DNA of 64,000 bases from Aedes albopictus (GCF_035046485.1 NC_085137.1:310321164-310385163), one strand, 5' to 3'. Numbered from the stretch's first letter, positions 44,795 to 55,545 are shown. A program made the numbers and translations. The notes: a model not told the origin generated them from the sequence alone.

Positions 44795-45343
44795 TTAACG
44801 ATTCCTTCTAACCCATAAGTAGCCTGGACAAGCAGCGGAAATATGTCCCTTCACCCGGCATCGATTACACCTACGGTTTGAGTAACGGCACGATCGTGAA
44901 GTGTGAGCCGGCTGCCCGCAAGCTCGGCATCGGTATTCCCGTCGTTCATTATCTTGAAAAATATATGAAATCCACGTGACGACGAAGTACAACACATAAG
45001 AGGAACTGATTCTGGAGTCTTCTCCAACAAAAATCGTAGAGCAGACGGAGGCGATGTGCCCGACCTGACCACACACGTCGCAGGTCCGGTGACGGTGTTT
45101 ACAAACGGACGGTTTGTGTCCACGATGTCCGCACACTGAACATTCGCCCCTACCAAGAGTGTTGCCCGCCTTGATCCATAATAATATCGCCTTGATCCAA
45201 ATTAATATCTCCACAATCATTTCCTCGATTATCTGAAATATAGAACTCAAGTTAGTACTTGTATAGTAAGCTGAAATAGAAGATTGATCTTTAATTACTT
45301 TTTTTTCGAAAACGCTGCTAATCGAATTGCCCGGAAACATCAT
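44795..45343 (-). CDS. zinc-knuckle protein with four CCHC motifs, probably a partial or decayed gene
   Basis: An open frame of 182 codons contains four CX2CX4HX4C knuckles in two pairs: C68-C71-H76-C81 with C88-C91-H96-C101, and C139-C142-H147-C152 with C159-C162-H167-C172. The first pair reads GHKPSVC and GHIASVC, the second AHTSRSC and GHISAAC, matching the paired knuckles of Ty3/gypsy-type Gag and of the genes at 34960 and 60428. The first 60 residues are hydrophobic and unlike Gag. A consensus acceptor (TCTATATTTCAG) ends at 45233 on the minus strand just before them, so the true protein may use a spliced upstream exon. The ATG at 45343 lies at the edge of a SINE insertion. Upstream of each pair the DNA shares (T)TTTCA(A)GATAAT. 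RNA binding is the likely biochemical role. Confidence 0.6.
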   Translation of the reverse strand: MMFPGNSISSVFEKKVIKDQSSISAYYTSTNLSSIFQIIEEMIVEILIWIKAILLWIKAGNTLGRGECSVCGHRGHKPSVCKHRHRTCDVCGQVGHIASVCSTIFVGEDSRISSSYVLYFVVTWISYIFQDNERREYRCRACGQPAHTSRSCRYSNRRCNRCRVKGHISAACPGYLWVRRNR

Positions 45344-45350
45344 ATTATTT

Positions 45351-45468
45351 TTCTGTATTAATGAGAGTTTTAGCCCTCACATTTTGTGAGTTTGTCGGGA
45401 GTGAGATTCGATCCAAGGTCCTCGGCGTGATAGTCACGTGATTTAACCATCACACGAGGTCCGCTCCG
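45351..45468 (-). mobile_element. tRNA-derived SINE, minus strand, near full length
   Basis: On the minus strand it starts near GAGCGGACCTCGTGTGATGG, has a box B-like GGATCGAATCTCAC (about 45400-45413) and ends GGGCTAAAACTCTCATTAAT with an A-rich tail. Imperfect flanking TCATWATTATT words look like a target duplication. It is the parent family of the short copies at 29557 and 40402. Confidence 0.7.
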
Positions 45469-45509
45469 ATCATTATTATTGAATGATATTTTGACTTTTG
45501 TAACTGTCA

Positions 45510-45763
45510 ACTGTCGGCACGGTAAAGGCTGGGTATGCTGCGCAATTCAGATCCCATAGTGATCCACTAGCCTCTGCCCAGCAACTCCTATCTCTACCTC
45601 CTCGTGGTACCGACCGGAAACTACGAGCAGCCTTAGGGAAGATCGAGTAACCAACCCCGGTGGGAACTTTGGTCATAGGCTGACAGGGAAGGGGGGTTTG
45701 CTTCGGCAAACCTGAGCGTCTGTTCTCCAGGAGGAGCGGCTCACAACAGCGTCTGATCCCCAT
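45510..45763 (-). mobile_element. RTE-like fragment, minus strand
   Basis: Contains GGGATCTGAATTGCGCAGCA on the minus strand, the same 3'-end sequence seen in plus orientation at 46304-46345, and a GC-rich body (95-codon open frame) not recognised as a domain. It lies head-to-head with the plus-strand copy that follows. Confidence 0.45.
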
Positions 45764-46350
45764 GTTAGGGGCGGCTGATCTACGACCGAGTGTCAGGGAA
45801 GGACTCTAAGCTCAACTGTGCACTGTGGTCCTCCGGAAAGTAGGGGGTTGGTGTCAGGCCCTACGAGCCAGCCGTAAAAACCATTGTAACGGAAAATCAG
45901 CAACAGAATAATACGAACCAACGCCCTACCTACCTAATACGAATAATACGCCTACATGCTGGTAGGCGGTACCGAACACGACCGGATCCGTCTGGGCAGT
46001 AATGTTACGATAAACGGGGATACTTTCGAGGTGGTGGAGGAATTCGTCTACCTCGGATCCTTACTGACGGCTGACAACAATGTGAGCCGTGAAATTCGGA
46101 GGCGCATCATCAGCGGAAGTCGGGCCTACTGCGGGCTGTAGAAGAAACTGCGGTCGAAAATGATTCACCCACGCACCAAATGCACCATGTACAAAACGCT
46201 AATAAGACCGGTGACATGGACCATGCTCGAGGAGGATCTGCAAGCACTCGGAGTTTTCGAGCGCCGCGTGCTAAGGACGATCTGCGGTGGTGTGCAGGAG
46301 AACAATGGGATCTGAATTGCGCAGCATACCCAGCCTTTACCGTACCAGTT
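45764..46350 (+). mobile_element. RTE-like copy F, internally deleted
   Basis: Begins with a 5' leader-like, GC-rich segment (GGGGCGGCTGATCTACGACC to about 45945). It then jumps to the RT thumb: MLVGGTEHDRIRLGSN, VEEFVYLGSLLTADNNVSRE and IISGSRAYCGL (45956-46140). A stop and a frame change follow before MYKTLIRP, EEDLQALGVFERRVLRTICG and the 3' end. This is an internally deleted copy of the second RTE-like subfamily. Confidence 0.7.
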
Positions 46351-46386
46351 ATAGAACTTTTAGTAAAACTTAAAAGATTATACCTA

Positions 46387-46750
46387 AGGCTTTCAAATGC
46401 AGCTCCGTTTGAGGTTTTATATTCAATACAAAAAATATGAAAAATCTGTATATGTTCAGAGTGTCATTTGGAAATTTATCATATTTTGATCAATAAAAGG
46501 TGTCAAATGTTTTCAGCTTTTTTAAACTCTCGTAATTTAATATTTATATACAGGACCTACTAAACTACATATGAAGAGTAGGACCTATGTATTTTTCGTT
46601 CAGTTAATGCACTTTTATTGGTGAAAAATGTTTGGCAGATTGTATGTGCAAAATATGGTAAATTTTCAAACATCGTCAACTACATAAGCACATTTTTCAA
46701 TTTTTTTGTAGTGAATATAAAACCTCAAACATAGCTGCATATGAAAGCCT
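46387..46750. mobile_element. 364-bp palindromic MITE with AGGCTTTCAAATGC ends
   Basis: TA at 46385-46386 and 46751-46752. The ends AGGCTTTCAAATGCAGCT and its complement continue into GTTTGAGGTTTTATATTCA on both sides. No coding sequence. Confidence 0.75.
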
Positions 46751-47588
46751 TAACACGAAAAAAATAGAAAAAAATCTTCAAGTGCATCTTGAGATATAAT
46801 GTTTTAAAAATGTGTTCTTATAAGCTTTACTTAAAGGTCTATAATTTTCAGAAAACATAATCGATCTCGCTCAAAATTTCACCAATGGAGCTTTATATGA
46901 TTCATGATTGGTAAACATTTCAGCGTTTTTGATTGACGCATAAAAAAGTGATAAACATTTGGATGAAAAATTATTTTGATAAAAAAAAATGCTGTACGGA
47001 CAATTGTTTGATACACTGTATGTACAGCAGGACCACCCAGGCCTTAGCCTGATCGGTATAGTAAATAACTCCATTTGTAATGTTACGTACACTATACGCA
47101 AATGGGTTTAAATTTGCGGAAACAGGTTTTGCGAAACATATTCGTTGAGCTTTTACAATAGTATATTATCAGTGCAGTATTATCAATACAACACTTCACT
47201 TCTGATAGAACACTACGAATCGAAGTGAAATGCTTTCTACCACCTGTTATTTTACTACTTAACAGTCAATCTTAAATCAATAGCATTGTGCTGCGCAATT
47301 TGCGCCACGGAGAAACAGACGTAGCACTTAGAACAAGTTACAGTAAACCATCATTCAGAAAACGTATTCAACGTATATACCGTGTTTATGTAATACTCAA
47401 CACGTGCAACAAGCCGTAATTAGGCCAATAAGTTTCAATTAAATTTTATCCGTGTTCATACGCGACTTGTGACGTAGTTGGGGAGGCAAGGGCTCTCAAA
47501 AACATTTTTTTTCCTCCCCTGTTGGGGAAATTAAGCCACTGCGTCCAATAGGCTGAACTTTTGTGGCATGTCCCGTTTTGATATTCGC
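46751..47588. other. unassigned AT-rich DNA with a small RTE tail fragment
   Basis: Mostly unrecognised. At about 47022-47066 the plus strand carries the RTE 3' tail GGCCTTAGCCTGATCGGTA, matching the ends of copies A and G. Confidence 0.4.
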
Positions 47589-47601
47589 ATCTAGCCAGCT
47601 A

Positions 47602-48202
47602 GAGTTTTCGAACGGAAGGTGTTGCGTACCATCTACGGCGGAGTGCAGATGGAAGACGGGACTTGGAGAAGGAGAATGAACCACGAGCTGCATCAGCTGC
47701 TGAGAGAACCAACCATCGTCCACACCGCGAAAATCGGGAGGCTACGTCGGGAGGGTCACGTCATCAGAATGTCGGATAGCAACCCGACTAAAATGGTTCT
47801 CGAGAGTCATCCGACCGGTACAAGAAGACGTGGAGCGCAGCGAGCTAGGTGGGTCGACCAAGTGGAGGACGATCTGCGGACCTCACGCAGAGTGCGGAAC
47901 TGGAGACAAACAGCCATGCACGCAGAACTCGATGTACACAGCGCAACGAGTAACTTTCACGCAGCGACCGAAAAGACAAAAGAATTTTCACGCAGATTTG
48001 TGTAACACCGGATCAACACAAAAAATGTGCTGATCCGGTGTTACACAAATCTGCGTGAAAATTCTTTTGTCTTTTTGCTCGCTGCGTGAAAGTTACTCGT
48101 GCGCTGTGTTGTTTCATTTAAGGGTGTGGACCGAGTGGAATGGAGGCGGCTACTATGTACAGCAGAGGCCACCCCGGCCTTAGCCTGACCGGTAAGGTAA
48201 GT
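47602..48202 (+). mobile_element. RTE-like copy G, 5'-truncated with target duplication
   Basis: Contains only the C-terminal tail: LRTIYGGVQMEDGTW (47619-47663), HRLR..-type GHVIRMSDSNP (47756-47790) and GAQRARWVDQVEDDLR (47830-47880). It then resumes after the palindrome insertion with the GGAATGGAGGCGGCTACTAT segment and the GACCGGTAAGGTAAG end. A 13-bp target duplication ATCTAGCCAGCTA (47589-47601, 48203-48215) flanks it. Such exact duplications and severe 5' truncation are typical of LINE insertion. The 13-bp repeat is intact, so the insertion is fairly recent. Confidence 0.85.
47919..48126 (+). mobile_element. palindromic element P1 (208-bp subfamily)
   Basis: Inserted in RTE copy G. 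TG appears on both sides (47917-47918, 48127-48128). One end reads CACGCAGAACTCGATG, the other ends CATTTAAGGGTG. Inside, the arms are complementary from ACACAGCGCAACGAGTAAC through ACAAAAGAATTTTCACGC and GTGTAACACCGGATCA to a tiny loop. Confidence 0.85.
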
Positions 48203-48316
48203 ATCTAGCCAGCTAATTACCATGTGTCAAGTAATCAGCTACTGCCACGACGCGTCGTCTCCCAGTCAGGTGCAATGGAATTGATAAACTCCAAGCAGAG
48301 ATGGCATTTCACCGTA

Positions 48317-48524
48317 CACCCTTAAATGAAACAACACAGCGCACGAGTAACTTTCACGCAGCGAGCAAAAAGACAAAAGAATTTTCACGCAGATTTGTGT
48401 AACACCGGATCAGCACATTTTTTGTGTTGATCCGGTGTTACACAAATCTGCGTGTAAATTCTTTTGTCTTTTCGGTCGCTGCGTGAAAGTTACTCGTTGC
48501 GCTGTGTACATCGAGTTCTGCGTG
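48317..48524 (-). mobile_element. palindromic element P2 (208-bp subfamily)
   Basis: Inverted copy of P1 with TA on both sides (48315-48316, 48525-48526). It starts CACCCTTAAATGAAAC and ends GAGTTCTGCGTG. Exactly the same length as P1 and P3. Confidence 0.85.
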
Positions 48525-48727
48525 TAGCGATTCACTGCGGCGTCAGTTTATCGACCACACTGGGGATAGGAACATTTTTCACCACACCAAGAAGCCAGTT
48601 TCTCTTGTTTTGGGTGGTGGGTAGACCAAGCGCTAGTGCGTGCTCTTGCTCGTTCGCCTTGGATCGAGTGTGACTCACTGTTTCGCGCGCATCGCTCTCC
48701 GGCGCTCTCCCGTGTTTTCGCCCAGCA

Positions 48728-48935
48728 CACGCAGAACTCGATGTACACAGCGCAACGAGTAACTTTCACGCAGCGACCGAAAAGACAAAAGAATTTTCAC
48801 GCAGATTTGTGTAACACCGGATCAACACAAAAAATGTGCTGATCCGGTGTTACACAAATCTGCGTGAAAATTCTTTTGTCTTTTTGCTCGCTGCGTAAAA
48901 GTTACTCGTGCGCTGTGTTGTTTCATTTAAGGGTG
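48728..48935 (+). mobile_element. palindromic element P3 (208-bp subfamily)
   Basis: Same orientation and length as P1 and near-identical to it, with CA on both sides (48726-48727, 48936-48937). Confidence 0.85.
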
Positions 48936-48967
48936 CAGTCACCGAATCATCACCATGGTGTCGCCTG

Positions 48968-49184
48968 CACGGAAAGATCGATGTACACAGAGCAAGAAGT
49001 AACTTTCACGCAACGATCGAAAAGACAAAAGATTTCATGCAAACTTGTGTGAAATTTTACGCAAATTTGTGTAACACCGGATCAGCACATTTTTTGTGCT
49101 GATCCAGTTTTTCGCAAATATGAGTGAAAAATCCTTTGTCTTTTCGCAAGTTACTCATTCGCTGTGTACTTTCGTTTAAGGGTG
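48968..49184 (+). mobile_element. palindromic element P4 (217-bp subfamily)
   Basis: Starts CACGGAAAGATCGATG and ends TTCGTTTAAGGGTG, with TG on both sides (48966-48967, 49185-49186). Core as in P1 but diverged, with an extra GTGTGAAATTTTACGC segment in one arm. Confidence 0.85.
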
Positions 49185-49322
49185 TGGGCGAGAACTCTCC
49201 GGTGTTTCACCGCAGCGCGCACTCTGGCGCAAAAACCTCACTGGAGCGCGCGCCCGGGTGATTTTTTACACTTTCACCGGGGAGAATTTTTAATCGCTCT
49301 CGCCGCACTGTTGTGTGGCCTA

Positions 49323-49717
49323 CACTCAGCCAAATAACCTTAAGATTTCCATAAGGCCCAACTTATGAAACGGCCTTTAAATAATTCATAATGATTCGGA
49401 TGAATTTCATAAGGTCACTCTATGGCGTAAAATCGTCTCCCAGCTTGGCTTTTATTGATGTTTAGCAACTCGGTATTCTCAAGCGTCGGTAGCCGTGTGG
49501 ATAAAACACGGGCTCGGTGATCCCGACGTTCATGGATCGAATCCAGTCTGCATCATTTTAAGGTTTTTTTGTTCTTTTCATAAGCCTATCTTATGAAATT
49601 TGTCATAGCAAGCACGATCAATTTTCATAAGGTATTCTTATGTCATCCATAAGAATTAGTTATAGCAAATTTTCATAATGTATTTCGATGAATTTTGCTA
49701 GTTTTTTTCGCTGAGTG
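49323..49717. mobile_element. 395-bp MITE with CACTCAGC ends containing a tRNA-like segment
   Basis: TA at 49321-49322 and 49718-49719. The inverted ends are CACTCAGCCAAA/CACTCAGCGAAA. The arms are rich in CATAAG/CTTATG words. At about 49485-49556 lies a tRNA-like segment with TAGCCGTGTGGATAAAAC (box A-like) and GGATCGAATCCAG (box B-like). Confidence 0.8.
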
Positions 49718-49739
49718 TAGTGCTCAGGGAGCTAAGAGA

Positions 49740-50078
49740 TTTATTTCTACCCACCAAGCTTGCGCGCATCCGAATCGCAGTGGTGGATCCACATATAAGA
49801 GACGGGCTCCTGTTGAGATACACAGCGTGAGTGGTGTATTTTCTTTTTCTCTTTCCTACACTGAGGATATGGACATCTCTGACTCCAAGACATTCCCAGG
49901 TTTTGCAGACCAGATCTCACTGGGTTGCAAGCAACCACTATTTGGAAATCTTTGCCTGCGCGTGTATAAAGCACCACAACTGCAAAGCAGATGTTCCGAG
50001 GTTTCACGTTCCGTATTACAGAAACGACAGATATCACTCTGAATATGGCCAATATTTTTCAAGTGATACCTGCTCGGG
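49740..50078 (-). mobile_element. LOA-like LINE 3' end, part 1
   Basis: The minus-strand frame reads SRYHLKNIGHIQSDICRFC, ETSEHLLCSCGAL and RRQRFPNSGC, the zinc-knuckle-like C-terminal region after RNase H in LOA/Jockey-type LINEs. The upstream continuation TGLVTGHCP is found at 55804-55830 on the minus strand, so a 5.7-kb insertion splits the coding sequence. Part of the 3' untranslated end reaches about 49740. Confidence 0.7.
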
Positions 50079-50094
50079 CTGTGTGCGCCGAAGC

Positions 50095-50205
50095 AGTTTT
50101 CACCGGCGGCGGCGTTTAAAGTAATTTGAAGCAGCGGCGGCGGCGACGCCGGCGTCACGCCGTTTGTCCTATTCGGCGGCGGCGGCGGCGGCGTAATCGG
50201 CGTGG
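50095..50205. repeat. CGG/GGC trinucleotide-rich tract, left
   Basis: Imperfect runs of CGG, up to six uninterrupted units near 50175-50192, in otherwise AT-rich DNA. Confidence 0.85.
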
Positions 50206-50339
50206 CCTTATTTTTTTCAGTGAAATACTAAAAAACGTTTATTTAGAATATTTTGTTTCCTGTACTTAGTACAATTTTTAACTATTTTGTGTAAAAGGTG
50301 TAAACGTATGTAAATCAGAGATTTCAATAAAAAAATATC

Positions 50340-51640
50340 CTTGTAATTTTAGAGAGAATCCTTAATTACGTTTTCCAGGAAATTTATAAAGGATTACTCT
50401 CGATAGAAATTCACAACGTCGCACGTCTCTTCTTATTTTTTGGAGTTCTGTTAGGGTTCTTTCAAGAAATTACTCGAGGAATTCTTTCATGCGTTTCTTC
50501 TGGAAGTTCCTCCAGGGGGCTTCCTGGAAGATCCTTAGATATTCCTCCACGGGTGGGATCGCAAACTTCTCTAGAGATTTATAGAAACCTTCCTTCACGG
50601 ATTATTTCAGATTTTTTTTCCGGCGACCCTTAAAATATCCCTACAAAGATTTTTTCAGGAGTTCCTTTAGAAATGACTTTAGGATATATTTCTTGACGTT
50701 TCTCCAGGAATATCTCTTCTTAGAATTACCTACACAGCATTCTCAAGTTTTCCAGGATATTTTTTTGTGATTCCTTTATGAATACTTCACAAATTCTATC
50801 AGGGAGTTTTATCCACTAAAACCATGCAGACATTGTGCAAGAAATTCTTTCAAGATTTCAGAAGTAAGTCCAGAAGTTCGTCCAGGGTTTGTTTCAAATC
50901 ATCCTTGAATATTAGAGGATTTATCCAAGATTTTTTTTAGTAGCTTTGCTGCATTTTCTGCCCGAATTCCCGATGAACCTTCATAAGGATTCCTTCAGCA
51001 ACTTCTTCATGATTCAATTCAGAAATTCCTTAAGGATGTTCCTTAAAAATGCCTTCAGAAACTAATCCAAGTGTTTTTTCCTTAAATTTTTCTAAAAATT
51101 TCTCATAAAATTCTTTTAGAAATTCCTCCCAAGCCATCTCAGGAGTTTTTTATTCTTACCCTGTTGGGGAAATTAAACCACTACGTCCAATTAACTGAAC
51201 TTTTGTGGTAAATCTCAGTAGCTCCACCAAGGACTTTTCTAGGAGCTCTTCCAATGATTGTTTCTTAAATCGTTTCAATGATCTTAAATCTTATCAGGAA
51301 ATTTTTAAACATTTCTATAGAAATTCTTTTCAGATAACCCTCCGAAAATAACTTCAACATGTTTTATGTAATTTCATAAAATACTTCTGAAAATATCTGT
51401 GGAGTAATAAGTATCTCAAAGAATTCCCGGAAAATCCTCAAAGGAATCCCAGGAACCGCATGAGGCATTCCAAAGAGAAACCTTCTAGACATTTCTTCGG
51501 TAACCCCTGTCGATATTTTCCAAGGGATTCCTTGGAAGAAAATCATGGAAAATGTTTGAGATAATCTCTTACTGACATTTATGAAAAATCCTTTAACTAC
51601 TGAAGGAGTCTTAAGTGATATTTCAGATGGAATTCTTTAG
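50340..51640 (-). repeat. degenerate GAATTCC-type repeat block 2
   Basis: Loose tandem words TCCTTCAGAAA, AAATTCCTC, GGAATTCTTTC across 1.3 kb. The orientation is opposite to block 3 within the same composite element. Open frames here, such as 51364-51546, are accidental. Confidence 0.6.
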
Positions 51641-51654
51641 TAGGATTTAGGATT

Positions 51655-51755
51655 GTACGACATTTCCATGAAAACCAGTTCCCCGAATGAAGTTTCCCCG
51701 AAAGCTTTTTCCCCGAAAAACGATTCCCCGCATGGACCGTTTACCCGAAATATTT
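51655..51755 (+). repeat. TTCCCCGAA tandem array
   Basis: Five or six copies of TTCCCCGAAA/TTCCCCGAAT-like words spaced 14-18 bp, similar in style to the TTTGGTCGAA arrays at 25885. Probably one arm of another foldback element. Confidence 0.6.
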
Positions 51756-52370
51756 ATTATACTACTTTTAGTACTAGTTTTTGATGATTTTTTGATTGAT
51801 TTCATTGTTTGAACTGGTCCAAGGATGAAGTAGCGGAAAGTTAGCCTAATTACAAGGAGTGCTAATGTGCAGGCTTCGAAAGACTGTTCAATAATTTTCA
51901 TGTCAATTTACCTCCTATGATTTAAGACAATTTGGGATTGGATGAAGACACCAGTCTTGCGAATAATCGCGACCATCACGAGACAATCACTTGAACCGCT
52001 TTCTGGAGTCACCGTTCCCAAGGTGATACGAACCAGCTAGCGTGTCACGCCTGGAATGACAAACATGTTGTGGGTTCCACCCTTCGCAGCTTTGCAGCGA
52101 TAGCAGTTGCTGAGTATGCTTCAGGCGGGTTGCGAGAAAATCAATCTCTCTGAGCAACGATGCATAACGGGCGAAGTGAGAGCGTTTGCCGTAGCCAGGG
52201 CGAACTGCGTGGTGCGCTCAATGTGTGCGTTTAAACTGAGCTATGCAAAACGAATAGGATTTATGACGTAGTACCGTGCTTGTGATAATACACAAGCAAA
52301 GTTTTACATGCTGTTGCGCGTGCATCTGCTTGAGGCGACGGAGAGAGTCATGACACTCACATGAGCCGTA

Positions 52371-52587
52371 CACCCTTAAACGAAAGTACACAGCGAATGA
52401 GTAACTTGCGAAAAGACAAAGGATTTTTCACTCATATTTGCGAAAAACTGGATCAGCACAAAAAATGTGCTGATCCGGTGTTACACAAATTTGCGTAAAA
52501 TTTCACACAAGTTTGCATGAAATCTTTTGTCTTTTCGATCGTTGCGTGAAAGTTACTTCTTGCTCTGTGTACATCGATCTTTCCGTG
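52371..52587 (-). mobile_element. palindromic element P5 (217-bp subfamily)
   Basis: Inverted near-identical copy of P4 with TA on both sides (52369-52370, 52588-52589). Starts CACCCTTAAACGAAAG and ends GATCTTTCCGTG. Confidence 0.85.
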
Positions 52588-52599
52588 TATCCAAGTCAG

Positions 52600-54050
52600 G
52601 ATGATTGTAGCAAAACAAGGGTGACCGGGTGACTACACGGAACTACAAATCAACCCAAATTTATGTTGTTTTGACGCAATCCCGGTCTTCCGTGGAATAA
52701 CTCAAATTTGCGTCAAACAGCGAAAGTGGTGAGTGAGTAGTTCTCGTTTGAGAGTGGCAAAAAAAATTAACCCACTGGTAAGTTATTTTCACCCAACGGA
52801 GGCCTCAAATGACGCAAATTTGGGTTAACTGAAGAAAACCCAAATTTGGCTTCTTCCACGGAAGAGCAGCGGATGCGGCGGTGCTTCTCTCTTTGTTTTC
52901 GACAACATTGCAGTGGGGCGAGGGAGAAAACAACCCAACTTTGAGTTAAAACTAAAAGCAGTTTAGCCAAATTTGAGTTTTTAAAACTTATTCTTTGGGT
53001 TTTAATATTTTTCCGTGTATGATGGGATTCTGTCTTTTCTGGTGTTAGCGACTGTAGAGAGAGCGAATCAGAAACCGCAGAGACAGGGTGACACAAGCTT
53101 GGTGCTTATCAGCTTTTTTGTGACTTGTACGCTGATGCTTCGCGACACTGGAAGACACCAAGATCATGGAAACTTTAACACCTCATTAATTTAGTGCATT
53201 CCTTCTTATCATGGAATTTTCGAGATAACATATTATTCGTGATGATTCGATGAGGTTTGCTCTTTTTTTTTTAATATGGGCCGTTCTTTTCTGTTGTACC
53301 GATTGAAAATTATTTGACACTTAACTACGATCACGCTCATCATAATTTTCCCTTCTTTTATTCATAGGCTGTTCTTTCGTGTTATTTTAGAATATTCAAT
53401 CGATTAAAACGCTCTTTAAAACGCATAATATCTATAAAACACGTCATCGTGATTGTGGTAATCTGCTAAAGCTCATCATCAGCACAAAATTTGTATACTA
53501 GGTGTAACACACGCGATTCCGATAATGTAAAGTATACTAGCTTACGAAGGCTCAATTTTAACGGAAGAGAAATAAAATTTGTTTTAAGTTTTTCACCAAT
53601 TTTTCATCTCATACAAATCGTATGGAGTTTGATAATTGACCCAATTTTCTCCGAATAATTGTATTTTTCCTAATCATCGTAAAAATAATCTTAAAAAAGT
53701 TCCAGAAAGCCTGAAATTGGATGATTTTTTTTTTTTGACTTGCATCTGGACCCCCAATTTAGAATTGAAATTTTAGCAGAAAACCTTAGTAATTATACTG
53801 TCGACAACATTTTAACAACATATATAAAAAAGAACAGTATATGATAAAAGAAGGGAGAATTTTTCATGATGATTTCTACACTACATATAACGCTTATACA
53901 TATTTCCTTTTTTTCATTCGTGAATTATTCTTACTAGTTTTACATTCAAAAATTAGTTGACGCTGGAACTACCATTATTTTATCAAAGAATAATCCTTCT
54001 TATAAACATAGACTATACTTTCGAGTTATAGTAATGTGGGAAATTGTGCA
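52600..54050. other. unassigned DNA with an inverted CCTTCTTTT repeat pair
   Basis: 52610-53000 carries repeated CCCAAATTTGRGTT words in both orientations (degraded inverted-repeat element). 53330-53390 (TTCCCTTCTTTTATTCATAG) and 53815-53870 (its complement) are inverted and related to the core repeats of the foldback element at 25830. No gene. Confidence 0.4.
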
Positions 54051-54059
54051 TTGCAGTGG

Positions 54060-55230
54060 CATTATCTCTTTAAGATCAAGGTTTAGATGGAATCCTTGGA
54101 GGAATTTTTGAATAAATTGTTTATCTAATTCCTGGAGATTATGTGAAGGAATCCCAAGGAATTTTCTAAAATAATTCTAGAAAGAGTTGCTACAAAAATT
54201 TCTGGAAACTCTCACTTAGAAAACCTTGGTGGAATTCCTACATGGATTTATTAATAAATATTTAGAAACATTCCAAGACAAATCGTTCAAGAAAAGGATG
54301 TTTGGAAAGAATTCCCGAAGGAATTCATGTACATAGTTTTAAAAGAATCCCTGAAAGAATGTCTGGAGAAAAACTTCAACTTCTGTAAAGGTTCCTAGAA
54401 ATTCCAAAGGAATATAAATATGTTAAACTTTCTTGGAATTTTAACTGAAGATATTTCTAAATTTCTTAAAGAATCCGAAGAAATATTCCTAATGGTATCT
54501 TGCAAAAAATTCAGGAGGAATGACTGAAGAAATACGGAAAGAAATACCCGGAGGAACTCATGAACTATATGATTTTTCAGAAATCACTGAAAGAATATCT
54601 ACTGGAATTACTAAACAAAATAATGGACGAACTTTTGAAGAATATCCTGGAGACACTCTATGAAGAAATTTTGGAAAAGAATTTTTTGGAGTATCCGATA
54701 GAGGAATTCCTGAAAGAATCCTGGGATAACTGTGTAAATATAATTCCTGAAGTTATTTCTGAAGGACGAAAGTCCATAAGCTACGCCACGCTTTGAAGAG
54801 TGAGGGGTTTATTTATGGACTTTCTCTTAGAAACGGCTACGCACTTTTTCAACAGTGAAACGTTTTTTATTCACTGTAAAAAGACTGCGTAGCCGTTTCT
54901 AAGAGAAAGTTGAAACCGAACAGTCGAGCCTCCAATAGCTTATTTATGGATTTTTTTTAAGAATCCTAAAAGAAATTTCTGAAATAATTCTAGATTTTTT
55001 ATTTTCTAAAAATAAAACGCTGGAGAAATTTCTGATATAATCCATGGAGGAGTTTCTTGAGCATGGAGTTTTTTTTAGAAGAATTGATGATGATGAAATT
55101 TCTGGAGGGTCCTCTATAGGACCTTCTAAAGATTGCATGAAATATATGCCTTCAAGAAAGTCATTCGTAAATTGCCATGAAAATCTTTCAAGAGATAAGC
55201 AAAGAATATGTAGAGGCATGTGTTTCTGAA
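54060..55230 (+). repeat. degenerate GAATTCC-type repeat block 3
   Basis: Words GGAATTCCTG, GAAAGAATCCT and TTTCTGGAG recur with loose periodicity. The 78-codon frame 54560-54796 is a translated repeat, not a gene. Confidence 0.6.
54819..54910. repeat. 92-bp hairpin
   Basis: Arms of about 40 bp, ACTTTCTCTTAGAAACGGCT and its complement, pair almost perfectly around a loop at 54859-54870. It interrupts repeat block 3 and is a miniature inverted-repeat element or a small hairpin RNA source. Confidence 0.7.
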
Positions 55231-55427
55231 CCTTATTAGATCACCGCCAAGAATTTTGTTGATAATTCGTTATGGTTTACAAAAGAGACTCGCTTAGTAC
55301 TTAGAATAGAATAAGTGAGTATCTTCAGAGTATTACTGTAAGAAATCACTAAAGTAAATCACATTAAAATGTTACAAAAGATATACAAGAAAAATACATA
55401 CGTGGATGCTATCGACTGTTTCGAATT

Positions 55428-55545
55428 CACAGGGGATTTTTTCAGCATTCAGTCTATCAAGCGATTAAAACGAAACGTCGGGCGTAAGAAAGATACTTTC
55501 GTTTTAATCGCTTGATAGACTGAAAGCCGAAAAAAATCCCCTGTG
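55428..55545. repeat. 118-bp hairpin with a short loop
   Basis: Arms of about 48 bp (CACAGGGGATTTTTTCAGC; TCTATCAAGCGATTAAAACG) pair with one another around 55476-55496. The word AAAAATACATA occurs at 55390-55400 and 55547-55557, a possible target duplication. Confidence 0.7.

Noticed and set aside
48041..48223. 60-codon minus-strand frame near palindrome P1
   Set aside because: Antisense of RTE copy G joined to the palindrome arm, with no independent coding signal.
54560..54796. Leu/Glu-rich 78-codon frame resembling a coiled coil
   Set aside because: It is a translation of the degenerate GAATTCC-type repeat, whose period happens to keep the frame open.
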